NCBI RefSeq assembly: GCF_036347055.1
Contig: NZ_CP108882.1
Location: forward strand, 682,001 to 746,000
DNA length: 64,000 bases
Direction: 5' to 3'
DNA from: Streptomyces sp. NBC_00820
GTDB taxonomy: Bacteria > Actinomycetota > Actinomycetes > Streptomycetales > Streptomycetaceae
Shown here piece after piece: positions 34,988 to 44,015 of the stretch; within the stretch, counting starts at the first letter, position 1; the number at the start of each line of letters is the position of its first letter. A program made the translations under genes and the position numbers. The notes under the pieces were generated by a model. That model made no database searches, had not been told where the DNA came from, and saw nothing but the letters and a program-made list of their open reading frames with translations.

Positions 34988-35106
34988 TCGGCTCCGCTCC
35001 CTGGGGGGCGCCGCCACGCCGTACCGGCCGTACGGAACCCGGCCCGGCGCGTCACACCGGCCCGGCCCCGCCCGAGCCCCACCCCCCGCCCGCTCAGTAT
35101 GGCGGG

Positions 35107-35949
35107 CTATGGCCCCACTTTGTACGGTGCCGGTCGGGCTCCGGGGCCGAGCCTCGCCACGGCACGCAGGACGTGTTTGGGCGGCAACTGCCAGCGCAGA
35201 CGTGCGGGAACGCGGCGCAGCAGGGTGCCGGTGGCCCGCAGCCGGCGGGTGACGACAGCGGGGGCGGGGGCCGGTCTGCCGTACAACTCGTGGGCGTACG
35301 GGGGCAGGGAGGCGTATGCCAGGTGCGCCACGCGCCGCCACAGCACCTCCCGCGCCGGGACGAGGAGCGGCTGCGTCGGCGGGCGGAGCAGGAAGTCGTC
35401 CACCTCGCGCGCCTCGGGTCCCGCGGCGAGTTCCGGCCGCACCTTCTCGAAGTACGCGGCCATGCCGGCCCGGTCCACCGGTACGGCGTCCGGGTCCAGC
35501 CCCACCAGGCGGGCGCTGACCCGGTGTTCGGCGAGGTACCGGTCGGCCTGGGCGCCGGTGAGGGGGAACCCGGAGCGGCGCAGCACCTCCAGATAGGAGT
35601 CGATCTCCGCGCAGTGCACCCAGAGCAGCAGCTCGGGCTCGTCGACGCCGTACCGCTCGCCGGTCTCCGGGTCCGTCGCGGTGAGCATGCGATGGATCTT
35701 CCGCACCCGGGCGCCCGCCCGCTCGGCCGCCTCCGTCGTGCCGTAGGTCGTCGTCCCGACGAAGTCGGCGGTGCGCATCAGCCGGCCCCAGGCGTCGCGG
35801 CGGAAGTCGGAGTTCTGCATGACGCCGCGGACCGCGCGCGGGTGGAGTGCCTGGAGGTAGAGCGCACGGATACCGGCGATCCACATCATGGGGTCGCCGT
35901 GCATCTGCCAGGTCACGGAGTGCGGGGTGAACAGCCCGGGATCGCCCAT
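35107..35949 (-). CDS. oxygenase MpaB family (DUF2236) protein
   Basis: A 280-residue protein. It starts MGDPGLFTPHSVTWQMHGDP and has LYLQALHPRAVRGVMQNSDF, RTADFVGTTTYGTTEAA and LLLWVHCAEIDSYLEVLRRS. These match the DUF2236/MpaB family, which includes the mycophenolic-acid pathway oxygenase and the latex-clearing protein Lcp, heme-binding through conserved His residues. The HPRAV and VHCAEIDSYL motifs carry candidate His ligands. The substrate is not known. It is upstream of the kinase gene on the same strand, 120 bp away. Confidence 0.8.
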   Translation of the reverse strand: MGDPGLFTPHSVTWQMHGDPMMWIAGIRALYLQALHPRAVRGVMQNSDFRRDAWGRLMRTADFVGTTTYGTTEAAERAGARVRKIHRMLTATDPETGERYGVDEPELLLWVHCAEIDSYLEVLRRSGFPLTGAQADRYLAEHRVSARLVGLDPDAVPVDRAGMAAYFEKVRPELAAGPEAREVDDFLLRPPTQPLLVPAREVLWRRVAHLAYASLPPYAHELYGRPAPAPAVVTRRLRATGTLLRRVPARLRWQLPPKHVLRAVARLGPGARPAPYKVGP

Positions 35950-36202
35950 GCCGGCAGGCTAACGCCGGAGCCGGCCCGCCCGGGGGCACTGTGTCGCATT
36001 GCCGTGGGCGCTTCCGGGACTCCGCCAGCGGGGGCGACGGCCGGTCCGGTCCGCGAGTCGGTACCGGGTCTGGGTCCGGACCCGGACCCGGGCCCGGGCC
36101 ACGATCGGCCGAGGGACCGTCGAGGGTCGCGGGTGCCGGCCGAAGCCCTGCCGCGGTCAGGCCGAAGCCCAGTCGAGGGCCCGGCCGAAGCCTCGTCGAG
36201 GG

Positions 36203-36577
36203 TCAGTCCAGGCTCGTCATGAAGTCCGCGCAGGCCACGGCGCAGGCCCGGCAGGCCGCCGCGGCGGGCTCGGCGCCGGGGGCTCCGTCGAAGGCGAGGG
36301 CGCAGTCGAGGCAGATCGAGCGGCACCACTCCAGCCGGACCTTGATCCCGTGCACGTTCTGGGGGCTCTGTTCGGACAGCATGCCGCAGGTGGCGTCGCA
36401 CACCTCGGCGCAGATGACGCCCATCCGCCGTATGCGGTCCAGGCGCTCGGTGCCGTCGGGATCCAGAAGACTCACGCGCACCGCGCACGCCCGGGCGCAC
36501 TCGGAGCAGGCCTGGGCGCAGGTGAAGCGGTCCTCGAGGAAGCGATAGAGCTGCTGCTCCGAAGTCGGCGGGGTCAC
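36203..36577 (-). CDS. four-helix bundle copper-binding protein (DUF326, Csp-like)
   Basis: About 124 residues, Cys-rich. The start is uncertain; GTG 36577 gives VTPPTSEQQLYRFLEDRFTC, and a longer start near GTG 36607 or 36613 is possible. Pairs of cysteines are arranged on predicted helices: FTCAQACSECARACAVR, GVICAEVCDATCGML, WCRSICLDCALAF and AACRACAVACADF. This is the Csp/DUF326 pattern, four-helix bundles that bind many Cu(I) ions in the core. The lack of a Tat signal suggests a cytosolic copper store. It is divergent from the DUF6479 gene. Confidence 0.78.
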   Translation of the reverse strand: MTPPTSEQQLYRFLEDRFTCAQACSECARACAVRVSLLDPDGTERLDRIRRMGVICAEVCDATCGMLSEQSPQNVHGIKVRLEWCRSICLDCALAFDGAPGAEPAAAACRACAVACADFMTSLD

Positions 36578-36671
36578 ACGGGGCGGGTAGCCGGGAAGCG
36601 GCGGCACAAACACGCCGACCGCCCGCGAGTGCCACAGACAGGCGATGTGACGCGGAGTGGACCCCTCTCCA

Positions 36672-36701
36672 CACAAAGTGTCTGATTCATACACTTTTGT
36701 G
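36672..36701. promoter_or_regulatory. AT-rich inverted repeat between divergent genes
   Basis: CACAAAGTGT (36672-36681) and ACACTTTTGTG (36691-36701) form a nearly perfect inverted repeat, one base out. It lies in an otherwise unusually AT-rich stretch between the DUF326 and DUF6479 genes. It may be an operator for a copper- or stress-responsive regulator. The GGGGTAT at 36703-36709 also resembles a SigB-type -10, but no -35 could be assigned with confidence. Confidence 0.4.
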
Positions 36702-36718
36702 CGGGGTATTTCACTCCT

Positions 36719-37084
36719 ATGAGTACCGCAACGATGCAGCTGGCCGCGGCGAGCGGCCTCATGAGCCTCGCGCTCTTCCTGGTGGCCGTGGCCCTGCTGG
36801 CGCTGCTCGCCGGCGGCTTCTGGTTCAACTCGCGCATCAAGTACCTCGAGTCCACCCGGCCGCGTCCCGACGAACAGCCGCACCTGCCGCCGGAGGGCGC
36901 GGTGCACGAGATCCGGGAGAACAGGGAACCGGACGAGATTCCGCACATCCCCAAGGGCGAACGCCCACTGACCCCGTACGAGCTGACCAACAAGGGCACC
37001 AAGACGAGCACCGACACGGACCGCCCGCGCTGGAGCAAGGGCACGAGCGGCTCGTTCGGCGGCGGCGGACTCGGCGCCCACTGA
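36719..37084 (+). CDS. DUF6479 family membrane protein
   Basis: A 121-residue protein with one N-terminal hydrophobic segment (GLMSLALFLVAVALLALLAGG, residues ~13-33). A cytoplasmic acidic/basic tail follows, with VHEIRENREPDEIPHIPKGE and RPLTPYELTNKGTK near the middle and a Gly-rich end. The REPDE/LTPYEL pattern is that of DUF6479, a Streptomyces-typical family of unknown function. The gene starts 141 bp from the divergent DUF326 gene. Confidence 0.8.
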   Translation: MSTATMQLAAASGLMSLALFLVAVALLALLAGGFWFNSRIKYLESTRPRPDEQPHLPPEGAVHEIRENREPDEIPHIPKGERPLTPYELTNKGTKTSTDTDRPRWSKGTSGSFGGGGLGAH

Positions 37085-37198
37085 ACCCGCCCCGGGCAGC
37101 CCCGGCACCCCGTCGAACGGCGGACACCCCGACGACGTAAACCGTCACCGTCGGAGGCGTCCGCCGTCGGCCCGCGTCGGACCGTCTCGACGCCGCCC

Positions 37199-37654
37199 TC
37201 AGCAGACCTTCCTGGCGGCGTCCAGACGGCCGACACGGGCCACGTTCTGCCGGTCCTCCGCGTCCGGGCTCGCCTCGGCCGTGAACCAGGCGTCGAGGAT
37301 CTCCTTCAGTACCGGCGCCGAGGTGAGCCGCAGGCCGAGCGCGAGGACGTTGGCGTCGTTCCAGCGGCGTGCGCCGTCCGCCGTGTACGCGTCCGTACAG
37401 AGGGCGGCGCGGACACCCGGCACCTTGTTCGCGGCGATGGAGGCACCCGTACCGGTCCAGCAGCACACGACCGCCTGATCGGCCGCACCGTCGGCCACGT
37501 CCCGGGCGGCCGCCTCCGAGCACACGGCCCACTGCGGGTCCGCGCCGTCCCGCAACGCGCCGTGCTCACGCACCTCGTGCCCGCGCCGGCGCAGCTCCTC
37601 CACGAGGAGGCGGGCCACGGGTTCGTCCATGTCGGAGGAGACGGAGATCTTCAT
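37199..37654 (-). CDS. RpiB/LacAB-family sugar-phosphate isomerase
   Basis: A 151-residue protein. It starts MKISVSSDMDEPVARLLVEE. The core carries VVCCWTGTGASIAANKVPGV, like the RpiB phosphate-binding and active-site loop (C-G-T-G-x-G-x-S-I-x-A-N-K). The ARRWNDANVLALGLR segment is also characteristic. The family isomerises ribose-5-phosphate/ribulose-5-phosphate or related sugar phosphates. Paralogues of this type exist in Streptomyces next to stress genes. Its start, ATG 37654, has GAGGACA upstream. A rhodanese gene lies upstream on the same strand. Confidence 0.82.
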   Translation of the reverse strand: MKISVSSDMDEPVARLLVEELRRRGHEVREHGALRDGADPQWAVCSEAAARDVADGAADQAVVCCWTGTGASIAANKVPGVRAALCTDAYTADGARRWNDANVLALGLRLTSAPVLKEILDAWFTAEASPDAEDRQNVARVGRLDAARKVC

Positions 37655-37833
37655 ACGGGGCACTGTCCTCTCCAGGCCGGCGAGCCCGGACGGCTCGATG
37701 CCATCAATTATCGACACCGGCCTCACCGACCCCCGGCAGCGGCCGCCCTTGCCCTGCCGGACGCGACGCCCCACGCCTGGACGTCTGGATCCGCCGACCG
37801 GGTGGACGGGGGCGCCCGGCCCCGTGGTGGCCT

Positions 37834-38307
37834 TCAGCACGCACAGGTGGGGGACCCGATCGGTGCCGTCAACGGGTCGGCCGCGCGCCGCTCCGTACCG
37901 GTCGCGCCTTCCACCGGGAACCCCTCGCGGATCCAGTACTCGATGCCTCCGATCATCTCCTTGACCTGGTAGCCGAGTCGGGCGAGGGCGAGTGCCGCAC
38001 GGGTGGCGCCGTCGCAGCCGGGCCCCCAGCAGTAGGTGATGACCGGAACCCGCGGGGCCAGCAGGCTTGCGGCGCGATCCGGGATGTCGGCGACGGGCAG
38101 GTGCACAGCACCGGGCACGTGACCCTGCTGCCAGCCGGCGGTCCCGCGCGAGTCGACCAGGACGAAGCCGGGGGCGCCGGAGTCGAGTGAGGCGCGGACG
38201 TCGGAGACGTCCGCCTGGAAGGTCAGGCGTGCGGTGAAGAAGGCGGCGGCTTCCGCGGGGGCCGCGGGCGGCACCCGCATCGCCGGGCTCGTGTCGATGT
38301 CACTCAT
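37834..38307 (-). CDS. rhodanese-like sulfurtransferase domain protein
   Basis: A 157-residue protein. The core FVLVDSRGTAGWQQGHVPGA HVPGAVHLP region is the rhodanese CH2A motif, and VITYCWGPGCDGATRAA is the active-site loop with Cys93 as the likely persulfide-carrying residue. The ending GGIEYWIREGFPVEG is also typical. Single-domain rhodaneses move sulfur in tRNA thiolation, detoxification and cofactor synthesis. The preferred start is ATG 38307. It is divergent from the Lrp/AsnC gene 93 bp away, which may control it. Confidence 0.86.
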   Translation of the reverse strand: MSDIDTSPAMRVPPAAPAEAAAFFTARLTFQADVSDVRASLDSGAPGFVLVDSRGTAGWQQGHVPGAVHLPVADIPDRAASLLAPRVPVITYCWGPGCDGATRAALALARLGYQVKEMIGGIEYWIREGFPVEGATGTERRAADPLTAPIGSPTCAC

Positions 38308-38400
38308 GACCAAGACGCTACGGAAGGTACCAGCGCGCCGGAACCGACGATCACCGGCCTTCTCCGCCTCCGCCCGGGGATCTCATGGCGATAATGGATC

Positions 38401-38856
38401 ATGGCCGCTGATTCCCTCGACGAGACCGACATGCGCATCCTGGAAGCCCTGCAGCGCGACGGACGGGCGAGCTATGCCGAACTGGCGCGGACCGTGTCCA
38501 TGTCCGCCAGTGCCGTCACCGAGCGGGTCCGACGGCTCGAGGAGAGCGGCGTGATCCGCGGCTATTCCGCCGTCGTGGATCCGGAGCGACTCGGGCTCGG
38601 CATCCTGGCCTTTGTGCGGCTGCGCTATCCGACCGGCAACTACAAGCCGTTCCACGACCTCGTCGCGACCACCCCCGAGATCATGGAAGCGCACCATGTG
38701 ACCGGAGAGGACTGCTTCGTACTGAAGGTCCTCGCTCGTTCCATGCGGCACCTGGAACGGACAACCGGCCGTATCGCCGCACTGGGCTCCGTCACCACCA
38801 GCGTCGTCTACTCCAGCCCGCTCCCGAACCGCGCGATCACCACGATGCCCTCATAG
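38401..38856 (+). CDS. Lrp/AsnC family transcriptional regulator
   Basis: A 151-residue regulator. The N-terminal winged HTH reads LDETDMRILEALQRDGRASY and AELARTVSMSASAVTERVRR. Then comes the typical LEESGVIRGYSAVVDPERLG, followed by the RAM ligand domain (GLGILAFVRLRYP, EAHHVTGEDCFVLKVLARSM). These proteins form octamers that respond to amino acids. The divergent rhodanese gene is its most likely target. Confidence 0.9.
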   Translation: MAADSLDETDMRILEALQRDGRASYAELARTVSMSASAVTERVRRLEESGVIRGYSAVVDPERLGLGILAFVRLRYPTGNYKPFHDLVATTPEIMEAHHVTGEDCFVLKVLARSMRHLERTTGRIAALGSVTTSVVYSSPLPNRAITTMPS

Positions 38857-39089
38857 AGGGAAAGGGACACCGCGGCCGCGCATCTCTCACACTTGCCCCC
38901 CCCCACGCCCGCACCCTCCGCTCGCCCCGACTCCAGCACCAGCACGGAGCCCGGCGCGTCATGCGTGGTTGCGCAGGTCGGGCCCGTATGTCGCCTCAGG
39001 CGCGGCGGGGGCCGGGGCGGACGTAGACGTGGCCGTCCCGTTCGCGACCCGAGACGCAGAGGGCGCGCCGTCCGGGCGCCGGAAGGGCG

Positions 39090-39320
39090 TCAGGGCTGGG
39101 GGGTCCAGGACGCCACCAGGTCGAGGAGGCCGGGGAAGCGGGCGTCGAGGTCGGCGACGCGCACCTGGCTGCGGCGTTCGAGTCCGTACTGACGCTGGCG
39201 CGTGACCCCCGCCTCGCGCAGCGCCTTGAAGTGGTGCGTGAGGGAGGACTTGGGCCGGTCGAGACCGAACCAGCCGCAGGTGTGGTCGAAGCCCTCGGAG
39301 TCCAGGAGGAGTTTGCGGGC
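39090..39320 (-). pseudogene. ArsR-family regulator, C-terminal part only
   Basis: Reading the minus strand to the stop at 39090-39092 gives about 76 codons: ARKLLLDSEGFDHTCGWFG, then LDRPKSSLTHHFKALREAGV (recognition helix region), then TRQRQYGLERRSQVRVADLD and the end of an ArsR/SmtB-type regulator. The frame is intact up to 39320, where homology ends abruptly, with no start codon or N-terminal helices. Together with the MFS fragment that starts at the same point on the other strand, this looks like a deletion that removed both promoters and both N-termini. Confidence 0.8.
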
Positions 39321-40408
39321 AGCGCGACATCGGCTTCTCCAAGGGCACCCTGACCCTGGTGTTCGCCTTCTACATCGTCGGCCTCATCGGATCGCTGCTG
39401 ATCTGCGGCGTGGCCTTCGACCGGCTCGGCCGCAAGCCCGTACTGCTGCCCGCCCTGGCGCTCGCGCTGGCCGCCTGCCTGATCTTCGCGACCGCCACCG
39501 GCGTGGCCGCGCTGATCGTGGCGCGGCTGTTCACCGGCGTCGCGGTCGGTGCGGTGATCTCGGCCGGCATGGCCGCGGTGACCGATGTCGCGGGACCCGA
39601 GCGCAAGCGAGTCGCCGCCCTCCTCGCGTCCTGCGCGATGGTGTTCGGCGCCGGGCTCGGCCCCCTCCTCGCCGGGGTGCTCTCCGAGGTGGCGCCCGCG
39701 CCCACCGTCACCGTCTTCGCCGTCGAGGCCGTACTCCTGGGCACCGCGGTGCTCGCCGTACTGCGCATGCCGGTGGGCCGCCCCCAGACGCGCGCGAAGG
39801 GCGCGTTGATACGCGTGCCCGGCGTCCCCCGCGGAAACGGCCGTCAACTCGCGCTGGGCGTCGCCGTGTTCGCACCCGGCATCACCGCCACGTCCTTCGT
39901 GCTCTCTCTCGGTCCCTCACTGTTGTCCGGACTCCTCGGTACCACCAGCCGGATCGTCGCCGGAGCCATGGCGTTCGCGATGTTCCTCGCCGCCACCGGC
40001 GTGCAGTTCGCGGTGCGGCGTCTCGGCCGCCGCACCATCCTCACGGCCGGTGCGACGAGCACCGTACTGAGCATGATCACGCTGATCGTCGCCGTGCACA
40101 CCTCGTCGGCGCCGGCCCTGATCGCCTCCGCGCTGCTCGCCGGAGCGGGCCAGGGAACGGGTCAGCTCGGCGGCCTGTCGCTGCTCAACTCCAGCATTCC
40201 GCCGCAGCGCCTCGCGGAGGCCAACGCGGCGCTCAACGTGGGCGGTTACCTCCCGGCCGGGCTTCTCCCGGTCTGCGCCGGATACCTCAGCGACGCGGTC
40301 GGCCTGACCAACGGAGCCACGATCTTCGGCGCCGTCCTCATGGGCCTGGCTCTCGCCGGCGGCCTCGCGGTCCGCTCCACCCGGCGCCAGGTGACGGACC
40401 CTGCCTGA
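39321..40408 (+). pseudogene. MFS transporter, N-terminally truncated
   Basis: From about 39326 the frame reads DIGFSKGTLTLVFAFYIVGL and continues through about 360 codons of a drug-type MFS permease, with GVAFDRLGRKPVLLPALALA (the D-R-x-G-R-R loop), AGMAAVTDVAGPERKRVAAL, FAVRRLGRRTILTAGATSTV and later GGYLPAGLLPVCAGYLSDAV. The first transmembrane helix and start codon are missing. A GTG at 39359 is possible but has no well-placed ribosome binding site. The 5' end abuts the truncated ArsR gene. Confidence 0.78.
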
Positions 40409-40724
40409 CGGGGCACGGGAGGCGGCACGCGCCCGGGGAGCGGTGGTGTCACCGCCCCCGGAAACGTGCATCGCCTCGAAGAGCGCCCTACAGGCTGCCC
40501 GCGGACACGCGCTCCAGGGGGAGGCAGCAGGTCGGGAACGGGTTCGTACCCGACGTCACGCCAAGTCGGCGGCGGCCCGCCAACTGCGCGCCCCCTTACG
40601 AAGCATGAGCGCATCCCTATCGGTGACGCCGGTGACGCCGACGGCGCCGGCACCACGGCGGCCGCCTCGTTCACCACGGCGCACCTCCGGCAGTCATCGA
40701 TCGTTTCCCGCATACCCTTGCCGG

Positions 40725-41846
40725 GTGCAGCTCACCCTCTTGGACCGCGTCGACGAGACCGAGGCCGTCGACCTGGCCGGTCCCGACGCGGACGTGTTCC
40801 CCGCATCCGGCGCCACCGTGGTCCTCGGGACCTCGTCGACGGTCGTCATCGTGGAGGCCGGCGACGACCCCGCGGTCAGCGGGGTGTGGAACGCGGAGGA
40901 GTTCCGCCTGATCGGACCCGCTGCCTCTCCGGTCGCATCGCGACTCATGGGGTCCACGCCCTCCACCACGGTGGGGACCCCGGTGGATCCGCCCGTCCAC
41001 CTCTTCGTACGACTCGACGGCGCCTGTCTGTACCTCGGCGTCGCGCAGGTCTCGATGTGCGAGTCCGACGCGGACGTACTCACGCGCTGCGACCTGTACT
41101 TCAGCCGGCCGCTGAGCCGCGAGGTCCTCGACCTGGTACGGCCTCCGGTCACGCCGCCCCCGCTCCCGGACCCGGACTGGCTCGGTGACGTGGGAACGGA
41201 CCCCGGCAAGGCCCTGGAGCGCTTCGCCACGAGCTGGTACCCGTCGACCGGCGCGCGGGCGCCGTCCGTCGAGGTGCCCGACTTCGTCCCGGGGGAACTG
41301 GCCGGCTTCTATCGGCTGGCCGCGCGCAGGCCGGCCGTCCTGGGAGGCCACAACCGCATCATGCCGGTCCACGCTCTGAGTTCGCAGAGCAGCACGGGGC
41401 CGCTTGTCTTCGGTGTCGAATGCCAGGGCGGCTGGACCTGGTCGACCCCTCGGGCAGGGGGCGACTCCGGCATCGAACCCTCCGTATGGCTTGAGGACGG
41501 CCGCTTCGAGGACCGTCACCCCGTGGCCGAGCAGGAACCTCTGAGCGGGTTCCTGTTGCAGTTCGCCTTGAAGGAAGCCGCGATCAACGCCCCCTACGGG
41601 GCCCGTGCCTTCGCCCTTCCCCGGGACTTCCTGCCGCAGCTCGAGAGCTGTCTGCGCCGTGTTCCCCTGCGGCCCTTCCTGGCGCCGGTGGCGCCGACGG
41701 ACTTCCTCGTCGGCCCAGGAGTCGTCGCCACTGTCGCGGCCGCCTGGGACAAGGACAAGATCGAGGTCCGCGTCGGTGCTCAGCACCGCGTCGCGCTGCG
41801 CCCGCTCGGCCAACTCGGCATCCCCTGGCGGAGCTTCGACGGCTGA
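40725..41846 (+). CDS. conserved hypothetical protein with SMI1/KNR4-like second half
   Basis: About 373 residues from GTG 40725 (VQLTLLDRVDETEAVDLAGP). The N-terminal ~150 residues are acidic and beta-rich (VFPASGATVVLGTSSTVVIV). From ~170 the pattern VEVPDFVPGELAGFYRLAAR, VHALSSQSSTGPLVFGVECQ, PSVWLEDGRFEDRHPVAEQE resembles SMI1/KNR4-type SUKH folds, where P-x-x-L-x-x-F-Y and W-L-x-D are common. This is a loose resemblance. There is no signal or membrane segment. The Shine-Dalgarno is weak and an upstream ATG at 40605 is possible. Confidence 0.6.
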   Translation: MQLTLLDRVDETEAVDLAGPDADVFPASGATVVLGTSSTVVIVEAGDDPAVSGVWNAEEFRLIGPAASPVASRLMGSTPSTTVGTPVDPPVHLFVRLDGACLYLGVAQVSMCESDADVLTRCDLYFSRPLSREVLDLVRPPVTPPPLPDPDWLGDVGTDPGKALERFATSWYPSTGARAPSVEVPDFVPGELAGFYRLAARRPAVLGGHNRIMPVHALSSQSSTGPLVFGVECQGGWTWSTPRAGGDSGIEPSVWLEDGRFEDRHPVAEQEPLSGFLLQFALKEAAINAPYGARAFALPRDFLPQLESCLRRVPLRPFLAPVAPTDFLVGPGVVATVAAAWDKDKIEVRVGAQHRVALRPLGQLGIPWRSFDG

Positions 41847-41971
41847 CCTTCCGCAAGGTGGAGGCGGCCGCTCGTCAGCGGCGCCGAATTCCCGGCCTCC
41901 GGACGGATGACCGCACCGCGCCGGCGCGGCAGAGTGATCTCCGACTCCGTCCGCAGAGGAAGTGTGTGCCG

Positions 41972-42883
41972 ATGTCCGTGCTGTTGCTGGATGACCACGA
42001 TGTACGTACCCACCTCGACGCCCTGACGGCCGTCCGCGCCGTTCGGGAGGCTCTCGTGGCCGCGCATGAGGGTGCGCTCCACGCGCCACCCCGCGTCCAC
42101 GCCGATCTCGGGGACGGCCGGCTGGTGTTCACGGCGGGACACCTGCGCGCGCGGGAGCTGTTCGGCTTCCGCTGCTACGACACCGTCGTCGGGGCGGAGC
42201 AACTGGTGGCCGTGTGGGGCTCCGACGACGGCCGGCTCCGTGCCGTGGTGCACGGCGACGAACTGGGCCCCCGTCGGACCGGCGCCATCGGCGGCGTGGC
42301 GGTGGACGTGGCGGCGAGGCCCGGGGCGATCCGGCTCGGCCTGGTGGGAGCGGGGCAGCAGGCGTGGACCCAGCTGTGGGCCGTGTCTGCCGTGCGTCAG
42401 GTGGTGGACGCCGTCGTCACGGCCCGCAGGCCGGAGCGCGCGGAGGCGTTCGCCCGGCGCGCCGCCGACGAGTTGGGGGTGCGGATACGGACGGTGGGCA
42501 CGGTGGAGGAGGCGGTACGTGACCGTGATGTCGTGATCCTCGCGACGAACAGCACGGAACCCGTCCTGGAGGCCGACTGGATCGCGCCAGGGACCCACGT
42601 GACGACGATCGGGCCGAAGACGGTCTCGCGCCATGAAGTGCCCGCGGCCCTCGCCGACCACGCCCACGTACTCCTCACCGACTCCCTTGCCCAGGTGCGC
42701 GGTTACGGCGAGGCACCCGTTCTCCCCGCCGACCGGATGGTCGACCTCGGCGCGGTGGTGGCGGGAGCCGCACCGGGGCGGACCGGCCCCGACGAGATCA
42801 CCGTCTTCTGCTCCGTCGGTCTCGCCGGCACCGAGGTCGCCGTCGCCGCCGCGCTGTGGGAGGCGATGGCGCGCGGGCGGTAG
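41972..42883 (+). CDS. ornithine cyclodeaminase/mu-crystallin family protein
   Basis: A 303-residue NAD(P)-dependent enzyme. It starts MSVLLLDDHDVRTHLDALTA behind GAGGAAG. RTGAIGGVAVDVAARPGAIR precedes the dinucleotide-binding motif LGLVGAGQQAWTQLWAVSAV, then VVILATNSTEPVLEADWIAP and HVTTIGPKTVSRHEVP. The family includes ornithine cyclodeaminase, alanine dehydrogenase and pyrroline-2-carboxylate/ketimine reductases. The last fits an amine-containing catabolic pathway. It is the first gene of a long co-directional catabolic cluster. The regulator gene 43063 follows with its own promoter. Confidence 0.85.
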   Translation: MSVLLLDDHDVRTHLDALTAVRAVREALVAAHEGALHAPPRVHADLGDGRLVFTAGHLRARELFGFRCYDTVVGAEQLVAVWGSDDGRLRAVVHGDELGPRRTGAIGGVAVDVAARPGAIRLGLVGAGQQAWTQLWAVSAVRQVVDAVVTARRPERAEAFARRAADELGVRIRTVGTVEEAVRDRDVVILATNSTEPVLEADWIAPGTHVTTIGPKTVSRHEVPAALADHAHVLLTDSLAQVRGYGEAPVLPADRMVDLGAVVAGAAPGRTGPDEITVFCSVGLAGTEVAVAAALWEAMARGR

Positions 42884-43003
42884 CCGCGCACGGCCGTCGA
42901 TGCGTCATCGATCGCATCGACGCGTCCGGCAGCCTGGATCGGTCCCGTTCGGCCGGCCTCCGGGCCGTACCGAGCGGGCCCCGGACAGTGGTTGCGCGAC
43001 CCC

Positions 43004-43031
43004 TTGACGGAGTGAAGAACTTCAATATGCT
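43004..43031 (+). promoter_or_regulatory. sigma-70-type promoter with internal operator
   Basis: TTGACG at 43004-43009 and TATGCT at 43026-43031 are spaced by 16 bp, a good HrdB-type promoter for the XRE-cupin gene. Between them TGAAGAACTTCA (43013-43024) forms an inverted repeat with 5-bp arms, placed to be an autoregulatory operator. Confidence 0.65.
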
Positions 43032-43062
43032 GAAGCCCACTTCGAGTCGAACGGAGGCCAGG

Positions 43063-43671
43063 GTGAGCGCAAGCACGCCGGAACCGGCTGAGAATCTCGC
43101 CGCCTCCACGGTCATCCGCGCGGTCGGAGAGATCGTTCGCTCGCTGCGCAAGGAGAAGGGCTACACGCTCAGTCAGCTGAGCGAACTCTCCGGGCTCAGC
43201 ACCGGGATCGTCAGCCAGATCGAACGCGGCACCGCCAACCCGTCGTTCAGCACGCTCGTCCAGCTGGCGCACGCCCTCGGGATTCCGGTGGGCCGGCTGT
43301 TCAACGTGCCGCACCAGTTCCGCTCCCCGGTCGTACGCCGGAACGAGCGGCGCAGGCTCGACAACCACGGACTGCGTCCGGACGACGGTTCCACGTTCGA
43401 GCTGCTGACCCCTGACCTGAACGGTTCGCTGGAGGCGACCTGGGTGGTGACCCCACCCGGCTACGACACCAGTGCCACCCCGTTCCGGCACAGCGGAGAG
43501 GAGTTCGGGCTCGTCCTCTCCGGTCGTAAGGACGTCTATCTCGACGGCGTCAAACACGAACTCGGTCCCGGCGACTCGATCCGCTATCCGTCCACCATTC
43601 CCCACTGGTACGCCAACAGCGGCGACGAGACCTGCACGGCCGTGTGGGTCATCACGCCACCCACCTGGTAG
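43063..43671 (+). CDS. XRE-family regulator with C-terminal cupin domain
   Basis: A 202-residue protein, GTG start at 43063 behind ACGGAGG. The HTH (residues ~18-75) reads IVRSLRKEKGYTLSQLSELS, GLSTGIVSQIERGTANPSFS, TLVQLAHALGIPVGRLF. The cupin (~120-200) reads TPFRHSGEEFGLVLSGRKDV, then HELGPGDSIRYPSTIPHWYA. This HTH-cupin design (PuuR/SutR-like) is used by regulators of amine and amino-acid catabolism that sense the substrate in the cupin. It sits inside the catabolic cluster and probably controls it. A clear promoter with an inverted repeat lies 32 bp upstream. Confidence 0.88.
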   Translation: MSASTPEPAENLAASTVIRAVGEIVRSLRKEKGYTLSQLSELSGLSTGIVSQIERGTANPSFSTLVQLAHALGIPVGRLFNVPHQFRSPVVRRNERRRLDNHGLRPDDGSTFELLTPDLNGSLEATWVVTPPGYDTSATPFRHSGEEFGLVLSGRKDVYLDGVKHELGPGDSIRYPSTIPHWYANSGDETCTAVWVITPPTW

Positions 43672-43695
43672 CCGCCGCCACTCCACGCCGAGCGC

Positions 43696-43935
43696 GTACA
43701 CCCGCCGTTCGGCACACCCGCCGAACCCGCACACCCACCGAACCCGCACACCGCCGTTCGGTAGATCCGCCGAACGCGCGTACACCCTCGAACCGGCACA
43801 CCCGATGTTCGGCACACCCGTCGTCCGTCACACCTGTCGCACGGCGACCCGCCGACCACCCTGCACTCCGATCCGGCGCACCCGCCATCCCGTGCACCCG
43901 CCATCCCCCGCACCCCCCCCCATCGGCGCACCCCG
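43696..43935. repeat. degenerate tandem repeats between regulator and transporter genes
   Basis: The 344-bp gap between the XRE-cupin gene and the transporter gene is filled with imperfect copies of a unit of about 15-17 bp resembling GCACACCCGCCGTTCG. They run from roughly 43696 to 43935. No gene is supported here. Confidence 0.65.
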
Positions 43936-44015
43936 TCCCGGTGCTGCCGAATCGTTTCTGCGCACCCGCCCTTGTGTCACGCCTGCCCTCACCGGCCCTC
44001 CGAAAGGCGGTCACC

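Noticed and set aside
32603..35989. 1128-codon minus-strand frame suggesting an extended kinase
   Set aside because: The part right of 34987 overlaps the MpaB-family gene in another frame and has no kinase-related sequence. The kinase fold begins at the ATG at 34987 or 34963.
39359..40408. The MFS gene as a complete transporter starting at GTG 39359
   Set aside because: It lacks the first membrane helix, has no well-placed ribosome binding site and begins exactly where the ArsR gene is also cut.
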